Source of the DNA: Pelagibacterium lentulum | Lineage (GTDB): Bacteria; Pseudomonadota; Alphaproteobacteria; Rhizobiales; Devosiaceae | Assembly: GCF_003992625.1 (NCBI RefSeq) | Contig: NZ_RZMW01000048.1 | Coordinates: 62,001-126,000, forward strand | Length of the DNA: 64,000 bases | Direction of reading: 5' to 3' | In this document: one piece after another, positions 1 to 9,432 of the stretch | Layout of the letters: every line of letters begins with the position of its first letter | How positions within the stretch are numbered: position 1 is the stretch's first letter | Made by a program: the position numbers and the translations under genes | The notes under the pieces: model-generated | Told to the model about the DNA's origin: nothing | Seen by the model: only the letters and a program-made list of their open reading frames with translations | Databases searched by the model: none

Positions 1-2
1 TA

Positions 3-1373
3 GCGCGAGGACGCGAACTTGCGCGTGTCGAAGAATATGCTTTCTTTTTATTTTTTGGAGATGCCTCCCCTGCTCTTCTAGCGGACAGCTTGCTTGATAC
101 CGAAAGTACAACTGGGACTGGAGCAAGTCGTGTGCGATGGGAGTGGCTTATGCGCGGTGGTTCGAATTCGCGTAGGCAGGACAGGCCCAATCTCTTCTAT
201 CCAATATTTATCGATCCACAGCAAAAAATTGTTGTAGATGTCGGTGACGCTATTCCTCTGGGACAGCCCAAAGAAAGTGTGAGCGATAGACCCGGGCTCG
301 TAACTGTTTGGCCACTAAGGACTACGGGAGAAGAAGCAAATTGGCGAACGTCTCCTAGCTATCTGAGAGAGTTGTTGAAGGCCGGGCACGCCAGGGTCGG
401 GGCATACGATAAGAAGAACGATCGGTGGTCAATGCTTTACCTGGGTAAGGCGCAGATCCGACGAATAGTTGATGGTGAAATTGCCGTGACAGGGAAGCGG
501 GAAGATGGGTCGTTGTTGCTCGAAGCAACGACCGATGAAGCAAAGCGCACGCCGAAAACTGTTTGGAATCGTCCGGGACACAAGGCCGGAGAATACGGGT
601 CGCTTCTGGTCAAAAAATTCTTGGGCGGTAGGGCGTTCCCATTTCCGAAGTCTCTATATGCCGTAGAAGACGCCCTTCGGATTGCGGTAGCTAAAAAGCC
701 TAAGGCCTTGATCCTCGATTTTTTCTCCGGATCAGGAACTACGGCCCACGCCATTATGCGCCTCAACCGGCAGGACGGCGGGCGGCGGCAATGCATCTCA
801 GTCACGAACAATGAGGTCGCAGCCGATGAACAGGCTGCCCTCCGCAAGGAAGGCCTCCGTCCTGGCGATCCAGACTGGGAGAAGTTGGGCATCTGCGACT
901 ATATCACCAAACCACGCATTGCCGCCGCAATCACCGGTAAGACGCCGGAGGGCCAGGACATCGCGGGGGATTACAAATTCACTGACGAATTCCCGATGGC
1001 GGAGGGGTTTGAGGAGAATGCCGAATTCTTCACCCTGACTTACGAAACCCCGGTAGCCGTCAGCCATAACCTCGCTTTCCAGCGCATCGCTCCACTGCTG
1101 TGGATGCGCGCGGGTTCAGAAGGGCGCCGCATCGACGATCTCCCCCACACCGGCTGGGAGGTTGCTGACACATATGGTTTGTTAGTGGATCTCGATTGCT
1201 CTGCTGCGTTCTGCGAAGCGGTTGCATCTCAAGCGAATGCGCGGATCGCTTATATCGTGACCGATGACGATCGCCGGTTCCAAGCCGTGGCCCGTGCACT
1301 GCCGGACAGCGTAGAACCTGTGCGGCTCTACGAATCCTATCTTTCCAATTTCCGCTTTTCGATGGGCCGCTAA
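3..1373 (+). CDS. Type III-like site-specific DNA methyltransferase (Mod), 5' truncated by window
   Basis: This is the C-terminal part of an adenine-type DNA methyltransferase of the type III restriction family (Mod). The reading frame is open from base 3, and upstream of the first possible start (TTG at 90) the translation still reads like the family (EYAFFLFFGD), so the gene begins outside the window. The SAM-binding motif FSGSGTTAHA is encoded at 723-752, followed by DGGRRQCISVTNNE, as expected when the catalytic DPPY motif lies upstream (not visible here). The downstream helicase starts three bases after the stop, so the two form an operon and probably a modification/translocation complex. 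Whether the methyltransferase is active cannot be judged without the DPPY part. The protein is probably cytoplasmic and sequence-specific; its target cannot be read from the sequence. Confidence 0.85.
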   Translation, partial: ARGRELARVEEYAFFLFFGDASPALLADSLLDTESTTGTGASRVRWEWLMRGGSNSRRQDRPNLFYPIFIDPQQKIVVDVGDAIPLGQPKESVSDRPGLVTVWPLRTTGEEANWRTSPSYLRELLKAGHARVGAYDKKNDRWSMLYLGKAQIRRIVDGEIAVTGKREDGSLLLEATTDEAKRTPKTVWNRPGHKAGEYGSLLVKKFLGGRAFPFPKSLYAVEDALRIAVAKKPKALILDFFSGSGTTAHAIMRLNRQDGGRRQCISVTNNEVAADEQAALRKEGLRPGDPDWEKLGICDYITKPRIAAAITGKTPEGQDIAGDYKFTDEFPMAEGFEENAEFFTLTYETPVAVSHNLAFQRIAPLLWMRAGSEGRRIDDLPHTGWEVADTYGLLVDLDCSAAFCEAVASQANARIAYIVTDDDRRFQAVARALPDSVEPVRLYESYLSNFRFSMGR

Positions 1374-1376
1374 GCT

Positions 1377-3965
1377 ATGAAGTTCACGCTGAAGGACTAT
1401 CAGGAAGAGGCCGTTCGGGAGGTCCTGGTAAACCTCAAGAAGGCATCTCGGCGCTGGCACGAGGATGGCGACAAGCATGCCTTCTCCTTAACCGCGACTA
1501 CAGGCGCGGGCAAAACGGTTATGGCGGCCGCGGTTTTCGAAGCGTTGTTCCATGGCGACGACAACTACGACATCGAGCCCGACCCAGGCGCAGTGGTGAT
1601 TTGGTTCAGTGACGATCCGTCTCTGAACGAACAGTCGCGGTTCCGCCTGCTCGAAGCATCGGACCGGCTATCAATCTCGGACCTTGTGGTGGTGCAAAAC
1701 ACCTTCCAGCGCGAAGCTCTTGAGCCGGGAAAGGTCTATTTCCTCAACACCCAAAAGCTAGGTAAGTCGAGCCTTTTGGTGCGTGGCCACGATCCCGACG
1801 ATGAGGGGATTGAGAAGGATGGACAGATTCGGTTGATGCCCGACAGCCGGTCTTTCACCATTTGGGACACGATCCAAAATACCATCGATGACCCTGCATT
1901 GACACTCTACCTGGTTCTCGATGAGGCACATCGCGGGATGCGTGCGGCGACGGGTGCCGGCGAGAAGTCCACCATAGTTAAGCGGCTAATCAATGGCCGT
2001 GGCTCGGTGTCTGGCATCCCTATTGTCTGGGGCATCTCGGCCACAGTAGAGCGGTTCAACGCCGCAATGACTGACATGGAAAGTCGGGCAACTCTGCCCA
2101 ACGTTGTCGTGGATTCAGCTAAGGTCCAGGCGTCGGGTCTGCTGAAGGACACGATCATTCTGGACGTGCCTAGGGAAGCGGGGCAGTTCGATACTGTCTT
2201 GGTGCGTCGCGGAACGGATAAGCTGAAGGAAATCTCAGCCGCCTGGGAGGCATACGGACAGCAGCAGGACGACGCAGATACTGTGCTGCCATTGATGCTG
2301 CTTCAGGTGCCGAACGCGCCAGATCATAATGACATCGGCAAAGCACTCGACACGATCTTCGCGCAATGGCCGGAACTTCCGGCAGAGGCGGTGGCGCATG
2401 TCTTCGGTGAACACACAACCCAAAAGTTTGGCCGTTACGACGTTCAATACATTTCGCCTGAGCGGGTCCAGGAGTCGACCTGGGTAAGAGTATTGATCGC
2501 AAAGGACGCCATAAGCACCGGTTGGGACTGCCCGAGGGCAGAGGTCATGGTTTCTTTCCGGCCCGCGCGCGACAGAACGCACATCACCCAATTGTTGGGA
2601 CGCATGGTGCGGACGCCACTTGCGCGACGCATCCCTGGTAATGATCGCCTAAACTCCGTCGACTGCCTGTTGCCGTTCTTTGACGAAGCTTCGGTCAAAG
2701 ATGTCGCCAAGGCGCTGATGTCTGGTGGGGACGGGGGTGACGAGCTGCCCGGCCGTCGCGTACTGGTCAATCCTGTTGAACTGAAACCAAACCCGGAAGT
2801 CTCAGAGGCGGTCTGGGACAAACTGCTGTCGCTCCCTTCGCAGAGCATACCGAAGCGCCATGCCCGTCCTGTCAAAAGACTGACGTCGTTAGCCCATGAG
2901 CTTGCCATGGATGGATTGCTTGCGGATGCAGGTAAAGCGGCTCATGCGGAAATGCACAAGGTGCTCGATGGAGCACGCGCCCGTTACAAAACGGAAATCG
3001 AAACCGCGCGGAAATCGGTCCTAACGGTTGAAGGAAAGAGCCTTAAGGCAGACCTGAAGGGCGGCGGCATGTCATTTGATGACTTCCTCGAGGAGGCCGA
3101 TTACGCCGTGATCGAGGATGCCTATCGTCGGGCTGGGCGCGCAGTCAGTCCTGATCTTGCAACTTCGTATAGCGACTACCTTGCACGGAATGAGGGTGGC
3201 ACAGACGATCTGGAGGCCGCGTTGATCGATGCACATGTCACGATAGGCGCATTGGGTTTGGTACCTGAAATCAAGGACGTGCTGGAGGCCGAGGCTGAAA
3301 AACTGGCCAATCAATGGCTAAGTCGTTTCAGGGTCGATATCAAAAACCTCTCCGATGAGCGCCAGGATGTGTATCGGCAAATCCGCGAGATGAGTGCCAA
3401 TCCAATGGATGTTGATTTGGCGCGTCCGTCCTCGTGGATCCAGCCAACAACCATCCGCGAGGCTGACGGCACAGAAATGCCATTGCCGACCTTTGAACGG
3501 CACATGTTGTGCGATGAGAACGGATTGTTTCCGGAAGACTTCAATTCTTGGGAAGGCGAAGTGGTCAGATCCGAACTAAAACGTCCTGGGGCCGTGGCAT
3601 GGTACCGGAACCCTTCGCGTGCCAGCCAAGACTCTCTCGGTATCATTTACGAGGACGGCGGCGATCCCAAGATCGTGCGGCCCGATTTCCTATTCTTTGT
3701 GCAGCAGGATGATGGAACTGTTGTTGCGGACATTGTGGATCCGCACGGAATCCAATTCGGCGACGCTCTTCCTAAGTTGAAGGGGCTGGCTCGGTATGCC
3801 GAAAGCTATGGCGAGCACTATCGCCGGATCGAAGGTGTGGCAAAGCTTGGTGAAAAATTCCGAGTACTGGACCTCCTAGAGCCTTCCACTCGCGCATGGA
3901 TCTTTGCAGCGACATCGATCAAGGTGGTGTACGAAGGCAATGTCGCCACAGACTACTTGCCTTGA
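1377..3965 (+). CDS. Type III Res-like DEAD/DEAH helicase with atypical C-terminal nuclease region
   Basis: This is an 862-residue superfamily 2 helicase of the type III restriction (Res) kind. Walker A is at residues 41-47 (TTGAGKT), the DEAH box at 182-185, and the C-terminal helicase lobe has GWDCPRAEVMVSFRPARD followed by the arginine finger region (QLLGRMVRTP). Res proteins normally end in a PD-(D/E)xK nuclease. Here P769-D770 is present, but the second half reads D785-I-V-D-P-H, with no ExK lysine at that place. The start codon is an ATG three bases after the methyltransferase stop. The likely role is ATP-driven translocation with Mod, in restriction or a restriction-like defence. The missing lysine could mean a variant active site, a different cleavage partner, or loss of cleavage. 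Confidence 0.85.
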   Translation: MKFTLKDYQEEAVREVLVNLKKASRRWHEDGDKHAFSLTATTGAGKTVMAAAVFEALFHGDDNYDIEPDPGAVVIWFSDDPSLNEQSRFRLLEASDRLSISDLVVVQNTFQREALEPGKVYFLNTQKLGKSSLLVRGHDPDDEGIEKDGQIRLMPDSRSFTIWDTIQNTIDDPALTLYLVLDEAHRGMRAATGAGEKSTIVKRLINGRGSVSGIPIVWGISATVERFNAAMTDMESRATLPNVVVDSAKVQASGLLKDTIILDVPREAGQFDTVLVRRGTDKLKEISAAWEAYGQQQDDADTVLPLMLLQVPNAPDHNDIGKALDTIFAQWPELPAEAVAHVFGEHTTQKFGRYDVQYISPERVQESTWVRVLIAKDAISTGWDCPRAEVMVSFRPARDRTHITQLLGRMVRTPLARRIPGNDRLNSVDCLLPFFDEASVKDVAKALMSGGDGGDELPGRRVLVNPVELKPNPEVSEAVWDKLLSLPSQSIPKRHARPVKRLTSLAHELAMDGLLADAGKAAHAEMHKVLDGARARYKTEIETARKSVLTVEGKSLKADLKGGGMSFDDFLEEADYAVIEDAYRRAGRAVSPDLATSYSDYLARNEGGTDDLEAALIDAHVTIGALGLVPEIKDVLEAEAEKLANQWLSRFRVDIKNLSDERQDVYRQIREMSANPMDVDLARPSSWIQPTTIREADGTEMPLPTFERHMLCDENGLFPEDFNSWEGEVVRSELKRPGAVAWYRNPSRASQDSLGIIYEDGGDPKIVRPDFLFFVQQDDGTVVADIVDPHGIQFGDALPKLKGLARYAESYGEHYRRIEGVAKLGEKFRVLDLLEPSTRAWIFAATSIKVVYEGNVATDYLP

Positions 3966-4151
3966 GCAGCTTTTGAAGTGCAGCGAAATACATTAGTCGA
4001 TGCCATTATCAATCTGTTTCCTGAAGCAACCTGAAACCATCGGACCGATTTGACCCAGCGCCCCAAAAGTATCTATCGGCAATAAACGGTCGCCATTGTT
4101 GCCGTTCAGCATTATCCTAAGGTCGCGGACAGTGTAGGGGGGCGCTGGAAA
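3966..4151. other. Intergenic gap before the protease gene
   Basis: This is 186 bases without a credible gene. The last part is G-rich (AGGGGGG at about 4136-4142) and can serve as ribosome binding site for the TTG start at 4152. No clear terminator hairpin follows the helicase gene, so read-through into the protease gene is possible, as is a separate promoter in this gap. Confidence 0.4.
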
Positions 4152-7100
4152 TTGGCTAAAACCGAGGTTCTTTTAAAGGTACGCGGGCAGGGCAGGGGCT
4201 TTTCGACCGGGTTGCGGGCCAAGCCCTCCAAGTTCGCCGATGTAACACGGATTATGGACGTCCCCGCACGGGAGGATGGTCTTGCCGTTGGTCGGTCAAG
4301 GATCTCGAGCTGGTTTCGTGTGGAGCCGGCGCAAGAGGATGCAACTCCTTGGGATCTCGCGCACGCCGCGCTAACCGAAGCATTGGAAACCGGTAGTACG
4401 GTAGAGGCTGTTGAGCCTAATCTAGAGCAAGAATGGCCATTCGACCGGGTATCTGAGCAAGGACTTGCAGCTGATGGTCAAAGCGAACCTTGCGCCTTTG
4501 ACCCACCCGATACGGCGGGTGGCAAAATTGCCCATCCCGACGGCGGGGCGTGGCATCTCGGCCCCGAGTTCACGCAATTGGCAGCAGCGCGCGATCGGGT
4601 TGGAGCCAAGGCCAAGAAGATCCTCATCGCCCACCTCGATACCGGTTTCGATCCCGATCATGCGACCGTGCCGCCCAATATCCGAGTCGACCTCCAGCAC
4701 AATTTCATCGATCGAAACCATTCCAAAGACGCGCGTGATCGCACACCGACGGGCAATTCCCCATTTCGCAACCCAGGACATGGGCCAGGTACGCTAAGCA
4801 TTCTTGCGGGAGCGAAACTGCCCGCGGGAGCCCCGGGGTGGAATGGCTTTGATGATTACATTGGGGCTGCCCCGTTGGCGCAGATCATGCCCGTCCGGGT
4901 TGCAAACTGGGTTGTCCAGTTTACGACGGAGTCTTTGGCACAAGGCATCAATCACGCCCGATTAAGCGAGGCGCATGTGTTGTCGATGAGTCTTGGAGGG
5001 CTGTCTTCCGAAATTCTCGTTGATGCCGTAAACGTCGCCTATGACGCAGGCGTTTTTATGGTCGCTGCAGCAGGAAATTCATACGCCAATCGCCCCTTTC
5101 CCTCGTCCATCGTTTTCCCGGCACGCCTAAAGCGCGTGCTCGCTGCCTGTGGGGTTATGGCCAACGGCGCGTCCTATTCGGGTCTTGCGGCCGGAACCAT
5201 GCAGGGCAATTACGGACCGGCAGAAAAAATGCCGACAGCGATGGGGGCGTATTCTCCCAATATCCTTTGGGCGCAAATTGGATGCCCGACGACAGTCGAT
5301 CTTAACGGCGCTGGTACGTCCTCTGTGACGCCGCAACTTGCTGCCGCTGCGGCGCTCTGGATGGCTGAACATTTCGAGAAGCTGCGCGCATACCCCGAAC
5401 CATGGATGCGGGTCGAGGCTGCCCGTACCGCGCTGTTCGGTTCGGCAGCAAGACGCACGGCCCTAATGAGCGAGCTAGAAACCATCGAGAAAGCTGGCAA
5501 TGGCGTTTTGCGCGCCTTGGATGCACTCGACATTCGCCCACCTGAAGCGAGCCAACTGCAAAAGCTGCCGGCCGCACGACCCACTTGGTCGTGGTTGAAC
5601 ATGCTGTTTGGTGGCGGTGTAACGCTTGCGCCTGAACTTTCACGGAGCCCGGCCGGTCGCAAGATGCTCGCTCTCGAACTGACCCAAATTGCGCAGCGGA
5701 TTAGGGAAGTAGATGAGGCGATCGATGATCCAGATCGCCCAGACGATCAGATCCCTAACAGCGCCAAAAATCGTTATCTCGAAGCCGCGCTCGACTATGG
5801 CAACCCGTCGAAACCTCTTAAGACGCTTCTTGAAACGTTGGTTGGCCGGCCCGGCGCATCTGGCGCTGAGCTAGCAGAACGGCCAGTGGTGCAGCGTGAA
5901 ATACGCGCCATGCCGGTACCTAAGCGCCGGCTGCGCGTCTATGCACTTGACCCCAGCGTGGCCCAAAGCAACGACTTTTTTGAAGTTCGTGAAGCGACGC
6001 TTTCGGTACCCTGGGATGATTTGCCTGAGGCCGAGGAAAAGCTGCTTCCCGGCCCGATCGGTGAATATCTGGAGGTTATCGATGTCGACCCGGCGTCGAA
6101 CAAGGTATACGAGCCCGTCGATCTCAATGACCCGCTGCTGCTAGCCCAGGACGGGTGGGCACCGTCAGAAGGCAATCCGCAGTTTCATCAGCAGATGGTA
6201 TATGCGGTCGGGATGACCACCATAAAGCATTTCGAGGAAGCACTCGGACGGAAGGCGCTTTGGGCACCGCGCAGGAACAAGGACGGTAAGGCTGAAGAAG
6301 TCAGGCGTCTGCGCATTTATCCTCACGCATTGCGGACCTCCAATGCCTACTACAGTCCTGACAAGAAGGCGCTGTTGTTTGGTTATTTTCCGGCTGAATC
6401 CTCCGATTCAGATTGGACGGCACCAGGCTCAATGGTCTTCTCGTGCCTATCGAGCGATATCATCGTCCATGAAATGTCGCATGCATTGCTCGATGGATTG
6501 CACCGGCGCTTTCTAGAGGCTTCCAATCCTGACGTTCTCGCTTTCCACGAGGCTTTTGCCGACATCGTAGCGCTCTTTCAGCATTTCACATTGACCGAAT
6601 TAGTTCGCTTCGAGATCGGTCGGGCGCGGGGTGATCTTTCTGCCGCAACTCTGCTTGGTGGTATTGCGCGGCAGTTTGGTGAGGGAAGCGGTCGCAGGGG
6701 CGCCCTGCGCCGATACACCGATCCCACGATGGCGAAGCGTTATGACGAAGCGAGCGGCTCTCACGATCGTGGCTCGATACTGGTGTTTGCTGTCTATGAC
6801 GCTTTCCTTAAGATTTTTGAGCGGCGTATTCAGGACCTGCTGCGACTGGCAACTGGCGGCTCGGGAGTACTTTCCCCCGGGGCACTGCATCCAGATCTCG
6901 TCAATCGACTGACCATCGAGGCGTCAAACACCGCCCGGCATATGCTGCATATGTGCATCCGCGCTTTGGACTATTGCCCGGCCGTTGACATCACTTTCGG
7001 CGAGTATCTGCGCGCCTTGATCACCGCGGATATCGATGTGATGCCGGAAGACCGGCTAGGCTATCGGGTGGCTCTAATGGAAGCCTTCCGGCATCGGGGT

Positions 7101-7751
7101 ATCTTGCCTCGTGACGTGAGAACGGTCTCCGAAGAGTCCCTCACTTGGAATACTTTTCTGGATCCTAAGCCGGGGTGGCTGGGGCGCGTGCTTGAGAACG
7201 TTGACCTAGCGTGGAACTGGGATCCATCTCGATCCGAACAATTCGAGCTTGATGAAGCCAATCGCTGGGCACTTTGGAGACGACTTAACCAGGAATTCGC
7301 AAAGGATCCTGAGCTTTGTGCGCAGTTCGGGCTAACCCCGGGACTGCCACGCTATGACGAAAATGGGCGTGAACAAGCCTCACGAAATCGGTCGGGCACA
7401 ACATTTGACGTTTTCAGTGTTCGACCGACCCGCCGCAATCTGCCCGACGGTTCTGTGCGCACTGAGCTGGTCGCAGTCATCCATCAGCGCAGACCCGTCC
7501 TCCTGGACCCCAAAGATCCCACTGGGGAATGGTTCTGGTTCCGGGGCGGAGCGACGTTGTTGATTGATCCCTGCAAAGGCAATGAAGTGGTTCGCTATAG
7601 CCTAATCAAGAACACAAACAGCAGGACGCGTGAAGAGCGTCAGCGGAGGACCGCTTTGGGCCAGCTGCAGTCGCCGCTTCGTTCTCTTTACCTGCGAGGC
7701 GAGCCTGCAGCGGAGCCGTTTGCGCTGGTGCACGGTATGGGGCGGGGATAG
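4152..7751 (+). CDS. Dual protease: S8 subtilase fused to thermolysin-like zinc peptidase
   Basis: This is a 1199-residue protein with two protease modules. A short N-terminal region ending in VEAVEPN resembles the I9-type inhibitor/propeptide of subtilases. The S8 domain follows with the triad in order: Asp163 (HLDTGFD), His210 (GHGPGTLS) and Ser390 (GTSSVTPQ). After a helical linker comes a gluzincin-like module: NAYYSP, then H773-E-M-S-H777, then the expected third zinc ligand in H-E800-AFAD804, and a later GSHDRGS block as in M4-like peptidases. There is no signal peptide or membrane segment, so it should act in the cytoplasm, unusual for both families. Start is TTG behind a G-rich site; the next in-frame ATG is at residue 35-36. 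The MBL gene follows 4 bases after the stop. Family motifs are seen directly; a role in phage defence or protein cleavage on trigger is inference from the island setting. Confidence 0.85.
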   Translation: MAKTEVLLKVRGQGRGFSTGLRAKPSKFADVTRIMDVPAREDGLAVGRSRISSWFRVEPAQEDATPWDLAHAALTEALETGSTVEAVEPNLEQEWPFDRVSEQGLAADGQSEPCAFDPPDTAGGKIAHPDGGAWHLGPEFTQLAAARDRVGAKAKKILIAHLDTGFDPDHATVPPNIRVDLQHNFIDRNHSKDARDRTPTGNSPFRNPGHGPGTLSILAGAKLPAGAPGWNGFDDYIGAAPLAQIMPVRVANWVVQFTTESLAQGINHARLSEAHVLSMSLGGLSSEILVDAVNVAYDAGVFMVAAAGNSYANRPFPSSIVFPARLKRVLAACGVMANGASYSGLAAGTMQGNYGPAEKMPTAMGAYSPNILWAQIGCPTTVDLNGAGTSSVTPQLAAAAALWMAEHFEKLRAYPEPWMRVEAARTALFGSAARRTALMSELETIEKAGNGVLRALDALDIRPPEASQLQKLPAARPTWSWLNMLFGGGVTLAPELSRSPAGRKMLALELTQIAQRIREVDEAIDDPDRPDDQIPNSAKNRYLEAALDYGNPSKPLKTLLETLVGRPGASGAELAERPVVQREIRAMPVPKRRLRVYALDPSVAQSNDFFEVREATLSVPWDDLPEAEEKLLPGPIGEYLEVIDVDPASNKVYEPVDLNDPLLLAQDGWAPSEGNPQFHQQMVYAVGMTTIKHFEEALGRKALWAPRRNKDGKAEEVRRLRIYPHALRTSNAYYSPDKKALLFGYFPAESSDSDWTAPGSMVFSCLSSDIIVHEMSHALLDGLHRRFLEASNPDVLAFHEAFADIVALFQHFTLTELVRFEIGRARGDLSAATLLGGIARQFGEGSGRRGALRRYTDPTMAKRYDEASGSHDRGSILVFAVYDAFLKIFERRIQDLLRLATGGSGVLSPGALHPDLVNRLTIEASNTARHMLHMCIRALDYCPAVDITFGEYLRALITADIDVMPEDRLGYRVALMEAFRHRGILPRDVRTVSEESLTWNTFLDPKPGWLGRVLENVDLAWNWDPSRSEQFELDEANRWALWRRLNQEFAKDPELCAQFGLTPGLPRYDENGREQASRNRSGTTFDVFSVRPTRRNLPDGSVRTELVAVIHQRRPVLLDPKDPTGEWFWFRGGATLLIDPCKGNEVVRYSLIKNTNSRTREERQRRTALGQLQSPLRSLYLRGEPAAEPFALVHGMGRG

Positions 7752-7755
7752 GACC

Positions 7756-9207
7756 ATGAGTCGAACTACCCAATCAAGTGACCACACCACAGACGGGAAG
7801 ATGACGATCCGGCACTATTGCCAAGGGATTGGAGATTGCCACCTCTTGCGTCTCGCAGGTGAAGACGGTCCCTTCTGGATACTCATCGACTTTGGCGTCC
7901 ACTCATCGGTGAAGGGCGGCACGGAGGTTCTGCGCGCAATCGCCAAGGACATTCTCGCCCAAACAAAAAAGATCGATCTTTTGGTCGTCACACACGAGCA
8001 TTGGGATCACGTGTCCGGATTTCTCTATGCCGCCGAAGCACTCGAGGGCCTAGACGTCGACGAAGTTTGGATGCCTTGGACGGAAGACCCGCAAAACCCA
8101 CTCGCACGCCGGCTTGACAGCTATAAGGGGCAGGCTTTTGCCGCGTTGCGATCGGTGATGGGCAAACTGGAACGATCCGGTTCGCCGGCACTGCGCACCA
8201 AAGGCGAACAACTGGAATCCCTATTGGGCTTTGAGTTGGGTGCCAAAGGCGATCGCGTTCGCACGGCCCGCAACAAGGCGCGTGATCTGGCAAAGTCCGT
8301 CACCTATCTTGCACCGTCTGATGCTCCTCTTCACCTCGAGAGCGTTCCAGGTCTCCGTATTTTTGTGCTGGGTCCTCCGCTCGATGCCGCTCTATTCAAC
8401 ATAGAGACGAGGACCTCCGAAATGTACGGGCCGGGAATGGGCGGAGGTTGGGCGCTCGCTGGGACGCTTGCAGCCGCACCAGGGCTGGGAATCCATAGGA
8501 GTAGCGGCGGCGACTGGGGCGCACCCTTCGATTCTCAGCAAGGCGCTGATCTGAACACCGTTCTTTCTCAGGCCGCCCAGCCGGCAGAGGAGGGGGAACC
8601 CGAGGTAATTGACTTTGTAAGGAACCACTACGCAAGCGAGGGCGATGTTGAACTCGACGATGGATGGCGCCGGATTGACGCAGACTGGCTCGGTGTAGCC
8701 GAGGATTTGGCTTTGCAGCTCGATCGGGGAGTGAATAACACCAGCCTCGTTCTGGCGTTTGAATTCACGGATAGCGGGCGGGTCGTGCTCTTCCCAGGCG
8801 ATGCACAGGTTGGCAACTGGTTGAGTTGGCACAACCTGTCATGGACGATAGCCGAAACGACCACGACAGCTGGAGACCTTTTGAGCCGCACAGTTTATTT
8901 CAAGGTTGCTCACCACGGGAGCGAAAACGCGACGCTTGAGGAAAAGGGGCTCGAATTGATGACGCATCCCGATCTGTCGGCTTTCATACCAACCAACAAG
9001 GAGCAGGCCTTAAAGGTAGGATGGAAACATATGCCGTATGGTCCGATACTTGGGGCACTTGAGCGGAGAGCCTCGGGGCGCGTAATCAGAGCAGACGATA
9101 ATTGGCTCACAACAGGCAAGGAGCCGGCCTTCGCTGCTCCATCAGGTTCAATCCGCAAACTAAATCATGACCCCGGTGGCCTATGGATTGAACTGGAAAT
9201 CGGTTGA
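7756..9207 (+). CDS. ComEC-like metallo-beta-lactamase-fold hydrolase
   Basis: This 483-residue MBL-fold protein has the zinc motif H80-E-H82-W-D84-H85 and, near the C terminus, FPGDAQ and VAHHGSENATLEE, the pattern of ComEC/Rec2-type MBL domains. There are no transmembrane helices, so this is a free-standing soluble enzyme, perhaps a nuclease or phosphodiesterase. Start is the ATG at 7756; an open frame continues upstream but overlaps the protease gene and lacks family sequence. It lies four bases behind the dual-protease gene and is surely cotranscribed. MBL proteins paired with proteases are known as effector or regulatory parts of some bacterial conflict systems (for example AVAST type 1), which supports but does not prove a defence role here. 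Substrate unknown. Confidence 0.8.
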   Translation: MSRTTQSSDHTTDGKMTIRHYCQGIGDCHLLRLAGEDGPFWILIDFGVHSSVKGGTEVLRAIAKDILAQTKKIDLLVVTHEHWDHVSGFLYAAEALEGLDVDEVWMPWTEDPQNPLARRLDSYKGQAFAALRSVMGKLERSGSPALRTKGEQLESLLGFELGAKGDRVRTARNKARDLAKSVTYLAPSDAPLHLESVPGLRIFVLGPPLDAALFNIETRTSEMYGPGMGGGWALAGTLAAAPGLGIHRSSGGDWGAPFDSQQGADLNTVLSQAAQPAEEGEPEVIDFVRNHYASEGDVELDDGWRRIDADWLGVAEDLALQLDRGVNNTSLVLAFEFTDSGRVVLFPGDAQVGNWLSWHNLSWTIAETTTTAGDLLSRTVYFKVAHHGSENATLEEKGLELMTHPDLSAFIPTNKEQALKVGWKHMPYGPILGALERRASGRVIRADDNWLTTGKEPAFAAPSGSIRKLNHDPGGLWIELEIG

Positions 9208-9432
9208 TCAGGTTGATGGGGCTGGGCAATCTGCGCTGCGCGGATCCACCTGCATACGGCCCTATCGCATGTCTAGTTGGGGGCCGCAATCTGCCTGTCC
9301 GGTTCCAGCCATAGAGCCAGGTAAGCCGCCATTCCGCAGTCGACCTCATTTTGGCCGTTCGTTATTGTCGGAAGCAAGCTCAAAAGCTGCCTGTCCCAGG
9401 GCACGCGAACAACGCGCCACTTCGACCTTGCT
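9208..9432. other. Intergenic gap between convergent genes
   Basis: This is 225 bases between the MBL gene (+) and the MFS gene (-), which converge here. No credible gene, terminator with a T-run, or copy of the dusA attachment sequence was recognised. Confidence 0.35.
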
